From positions 19,774-83,773 of the forward strand of contig JAUCBJ010006096.1 of NCBI GenBank assembly GCA_032718475.1: a stretch of DNA of 64,000 nucleotides, written 5' to 3'. The notes under the pieces were generated by a model. That model worked only from the letters and a program-made list of their open reading frames with translations. It searched no databases and was not told where the DNA came from. Source of the stretch: Nemertoderma westbladi. Taxonomy: Eukaryota > Xenacoelomorpha > Nemertodermatida > Nemertodermatidae. Below, in pieces: positions 61,673 to 64,000 of the stretch. Every line of letters begins with the position of its first letter. Within the stretch, counting starts at the first letter, position 1. The position numbers and the translations under genes were made by a program.

Positions 61673-62178
61673 GGAAAAAATACTCGAAATATCTCGGGTC
61701 TTGCCATACACACAACATTTCGTGTGTAAAAAACGCAAAATGTTATGATATTAGAACTAGTTTTACCCCGACGATAAAACTGCACAAGAATATTATTAAA
61801 TATCTCCGGCTCATATTTCACCTCCACATTATAATAATTATCTAAAAAATGAAACCCAACCGTTTTCATTAATTTGCTATAGTCTATGTCTAGATTGTTA
61901 ATAATATAAGTTTGGCTATTGATTGAAATAAAAGTTAGTTTATAATCAGTATGCTTATATATATACTTAATAATTTTTTTTATTTTAGGTGATTTACCGA
62001 GTACAGTGACCTTACCGCTCGGGAAAAAGAGACACGTCCATCCGCAAATTTTGGCGATATATTGGTAAGGCTTTAAGATGAGTTTTCCATTTCGAATTCG
62101 TTTAGCCAGCACATCGAATGATATGCACCCATCACCCAACCTCAAACTTATATTACTGTTGACAATACTAAAAGACAT
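61618..62178 (-). CDS. TATA-binding-protein-like protein, Polinton B
   Basis: 186 residues, close to the size of a TBP core, with two similar halves. Repeat 1: SFDVLAKRIRNGKLILKPYQ, YIAKI, then CLFFPSGKVTVLGKSP, resembling the TBP pattern of basic helix, PKRFAAVI strand and LIF-SGK strand. Repeat 2: YIINNLDIDYSKL, then KYEPEIFNNILVQF (compare YEPELFPGLIYR in TBP), then ITFCVFYTRNVV. The four DNA-intercalating phenylalanine positions appear to be Tyr40, Phe52, Phe127 and Phe150. The gene starts 9 bp after the polymerase stop. It is strongly diverged from host TBP, and the second SGK loop is degenerate. A role in recognising element promoters is inference. Profile comparison would settle the fold. 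Confidence 0.7.
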   Translation of the reverse strand: MSFSIVNSNISLRLGDGCISFDVLAKRIRNGKLILKPYQYIAKICGWTCLFFPSGKVTVLGKSPKIKKIIKYIYKHTDYKLTFISINSQTYIINNLDIDYSKLMKTVGFHFLDNYYNVEVKYEPEIFNNILVQFYRRGKTSSNIITFCVFYTRNVVCMARPEIFRVFFPKFLNFIGNLDSHLGRNI

Positions 62179-62187
62179 CGCAATCCG

Positions 62188-64000
62188 CTATTCTATAATG
62201 GGCGGCATATAAAGCTTAGGGGCAGGCGCTTTACGATCCAAATGTGTTTTATAATGACCGTAAGGTAGACTTTCATTAGTCGATGTGTAGTACCTTTTAT
62301 CTTCCCACAGTGTTAGCGATTTTTTTCTTTGTGAAACGGTGTATATTTTATGTAAATTAGATTGAAACCTTTGACTGTATTCGTAATGCTCGCTAACCTC
62401 GTTATATACTTTTAAATATGATTCGTGGGAGAGTTTCTTTTTTATAACCATTTTTCCTACGCCTTTAGCGACACGTTTTGGAACTGACCCCCCACGAAAG
62501 CTATAACATTTTGGTCTAAGTAAAATAACCTGGTCAAACGGGATAGACTTCCCTTCATCCTTTAAATATCTATATTTCCCTTTCTGTTCTACTGTATACA
62601 ACGGATGCGTAATAGGGTAATTTGAACAGTCTAAAACTTTTTTTGATTGTAACGCAGATAAAAATTGGTGTTGGGATAAACCAACACACTGTAAAAAAAA
62701 AGAATCCGTGTCCCCACCTAGCAAATTTATACTACAATTTAATTCGGCTTCCACGGGCTTTAACTTATCGTAGAAAAAAGTGTAGTAATCTAACTTTGAC
62801 AAGTCCAACACAGCTTGGCCTAAAAAAATAGGTTTATGCAAACAAACCGCAGCCTTAGATAGGACGTGACCTGATAATGAATCAGTGAACATAATTAAAT
62901 TTTCGTGATTCGGCTTGGATAATAATAAGTCACATTTCTCGATTGAATTACATAAGCGAAATGAGACACGGTCCCGTATATTCTCCATGCTTTTCCCGAA
63001 AAGCGCGTTATTTGTTCCTTTGTGAAACTTATCATAAAAGTCATTGCGCGCAATTTTTCTCTGCTGTGTGTTATATTCAATAAAATCCTTAAAAATGTAA
63101 CCTTGCTTAAATCTAATAAGTTTATGAACTTTAATCAAACGCATACCATGATGAATATAAAAGCGCAATAATTTTAGATGCACGCCGTACTCATACTTAT
63201 CAAATTGGGTTAACATCAATTTTTTTGCTGGGCTATTGAAAATTTTATCACCATTATAATGTCGCCAAAGACTTTTCATGTGCGGGCTGAGATACCTACT
63301 ATCGAGTTTAATATGCTCCGGTGCAAATGGAAGCTCAGCTGTGGCATCATGAATAGACATTGGGTATTCAAGGTCTACAATTGCGAAGTATCCAAATATA
63401 TCGTCAATTTCCAGACTCATGATATCGACACTATCAACATCCAACCATTCAAAGTCAGAATAAGGAAGTTTCTCCGACAAAGAACCGCTATATAAACTGT
63501 TGAAATCTAAATTATATAAATGAGCTTCAGGTTTATTAGGGTCGTATGTTTCTGTGCCTGGTATATTCGCATTTGCCATATGAAGGTTGGTGTAAGAAAC
63601 CCCACCCCTAATGGAATTTTCGAATGTTAAATACATTTCATGGTCTGCAAGTAGACGAATATGTGACTTGGAAAATCTCAAAGCCGCGTCCCAACTAACC
63701 CCTGCCATCGTGTAATAGTTCGACACCTCAAGCGAATAATGTTTAGTACAATATGCGCGAAAATTTTCAAAAATATCGGCTAGCAGCAAAACGTCAAGAT
63801 GTAAGTAAGCTTCCAAATAATCAAAAAGTGTCTTACATTGAAATTGCTCCCACGAAAGATGTGCAAATGTATATTCTTCGGGGCTAATAGATGATAATGT
63901 TAATTCACTGTAAAACTCTTTTGGATGTGGTAATTTAGTATCCTCCAATTTACTTAAGGAATCGACATATTCGTAAGGAAAAACTGACTTACGACGTAAA
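62188..64000 (-). CDS. polB: Family B DNA polymerase of Polinton type, partial (5' end beyond window)
   Basis: The frame is open to the window edge; VFPYEYVDSLSKLE precedes the first possible internal starts and is normal interior sequence. Visible motifs: Exo III region AYLHLDVLLLAD, the RGGVSYTNLHMANAN region, motif A YNLDFNSLYSG, motif B GTNNALFGKSMENIRDRV, motif C GGDTDSFFLQ, and a C-terminal PKCYSFRGG then VAKGVGKMVIKKKLSHESY. This is the protein-primed organellar/viral PolB class that replicates Polintons. The N-terminal exonuclease motifs and any terminal-protein region lie outside. Motif A has SLYSG where many Polintons have NLYGW. No damage is seen in the part present. Confidence 0.92.
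   Translation of the reverse strand, partial: LRRKSVFPYEYVDSLSKLEDTKLPHPKEFYSELTLSSISPEEYTFAHLSWEQFQCKTLFDYLEAYLHLDVLLLADIFENFRAYCTKHYSLEVSNYYTMAGVSWDAALRFSKSHIRLLADHEMYLTFENSIRGGVSYTNLHMANANIPGTETYDPNKPEAHLYNLDFNSLYSGSLSEKLPYSDFEWLDVDSVDIMSLEIDDIFGYFAIVDLEYPMSIHDATAELPFAPEHIKLDSRYLSPHMKSLWRHYNGDKIFNSPAKKLMLTQFDKYEYGVHLKLLRFYIHHGMRLIKVHKLIRFKQGYIFKDFIEYNTQQRKIARNDFYDKFHKGTNNALFGKSMENIRDRVSFRLCNSIEKCDLLLSKPNHENLIMFTDSLSGHVLSKAAVCLHKPIFLGQAVLDLSKLDYYTFFYDKLKPVEAELNCSINLLGGDTDSFFLQCVGLSQHQFLSALQSKKVLDCSNYPITHPLYTVEQKGKYRYLKDEGKSIPFDQVILLRPKCYSFRGGSVPKRVAKGVGKMVIKKKLSHESYLKVYNEVSEHYEYSQRFQSNLHKIYTVSQRKKSLTLWEDKRYYTSTNESLPYGHYKTHLDRKAPAPKLYMPPIIE

Larger units (their letters stand above)
52640..64000 (-). 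mobile_element. Polinton B: Polinton/Maverick (adintovirus-like) element, open at the window edge
   Basis: At least twelve intronless genes, all on the minus strand, include the defining Polinton set: family B DNA polymerase, retroviral-type integrase, packaging-type ATPase, adenain protease, major capsid and penton-like proteins. Spacing is tight, with one 4-bp overlap. The polymerase runs off the right edge, so the right terminal inverted repeat lies outside the window and the left one cannot be recognised. The left limit given is only the end of the last candidate gene. Damage is light: the integrase frameshift and minisatellite growth at 60.9-61.6 kb are the main defects. Confidence 0.9.

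Overview
The window is repeat-dominated DNA from an animal genome. It shows no bacterial organisation: there are no Shine-Dalgarno-spaced operons outside the virus-like elements, and no rRNA, convincing functional tRNA or CRISPR. It is a nested graveyard of metazoan retrotransposons (non-LTR, BEL/Pao, Ty1/copia, Ty3/gypsy), terminal-inverted-repeat DNA transposons, minisatellites, and two different Polinton/Maverick (adintovirus-like) elements. Frequent short palindromes (ACCGGT, AGGCCT, TACGCGTA) and this mix of element families suggest a marine invertebrate. An echinoderm or another invertebrate deuterostome is only a guess. I found no gene that I can confidently assign to the host.

Layout. 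1-2.4 kb: AT-rich, with homopolymers and a decayed duplication. 2.4-4.7 kb: 5'-truncated non-LTR retrotransposon (minus). 4.7-7.6 kb: foldback and TIR elements built around a 15-bp minisatellite. 7.6-11.0 kb: fragments of an unidentified element, a second non-LTR 3' end, a Ty3/gypsy RNase H piece and a small coding-like remnant. 11.0-21.7 kb: leader and body of a BEL/Pao element (BEL1, plus), killed by two stops in RT and a 10-bp deletion in integrase, and cut off by the next element. 21.7-27.1 kb: a Ty1/copia element (minus) with an intact 1568-aa polyprotein and identical LTRs. 27.1-30.1 kb: a capsid-cassette fragment of Polinton A (plus). 30.1-33.5 kb: palindromic ACGCGT array and a 2.1-kb TIR element. 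33.8-36.1 kb: a divergent BEL/Pao gag-protease fragment (BEL3). 39.0-41.0 kb: a 2.0-kb hAT-like element with near-perfect 8-bp target duplications. 41.5-48.7 kb: a second, inverted and decayed copy of the BEL1 family (BEL2). 49.7-52 kb: minisatellites. About 52.6 kb to the window end: Polinton B, all genes on the minus strand, continuing beyond 64,000.

Polinton B is the most informative region. In transcription order it carries a protein-primed-type family B DNA polymerase (5' end outside the window), a protein with the two-repeat architecture of TATA-binding protein, a conserved 153-aa protein with an LVQRGG motif, a packaging-type ATPase, a second conserved 153-aa protein, a frameshifted retroviral-type integrase with a chromodomain-like tail, two paralogous penton-like proteins whose genes overlap by ATGA, a conserved 198-aa protein, a basic pX-like protein, an F54H12.2-like major capsid candidate, an adenain-type cysteine protease and possibly a small membrane protein. 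Together these make a nearly complete virion and replication gene set. Polinton A has a distant version of the pX-capsid-protease cassette but places the 198-aa homologue on the other side.

The strongest candidate for something undescribed is the TBP-like gene next to the Polinton polymerase. It suggests that this virus-like element may supply its own promoter-recognition factor. Its 3' end is also repeated inside the adjacent minisatellite, parts of which recur just outside the element at 50.5-51.0 kb.
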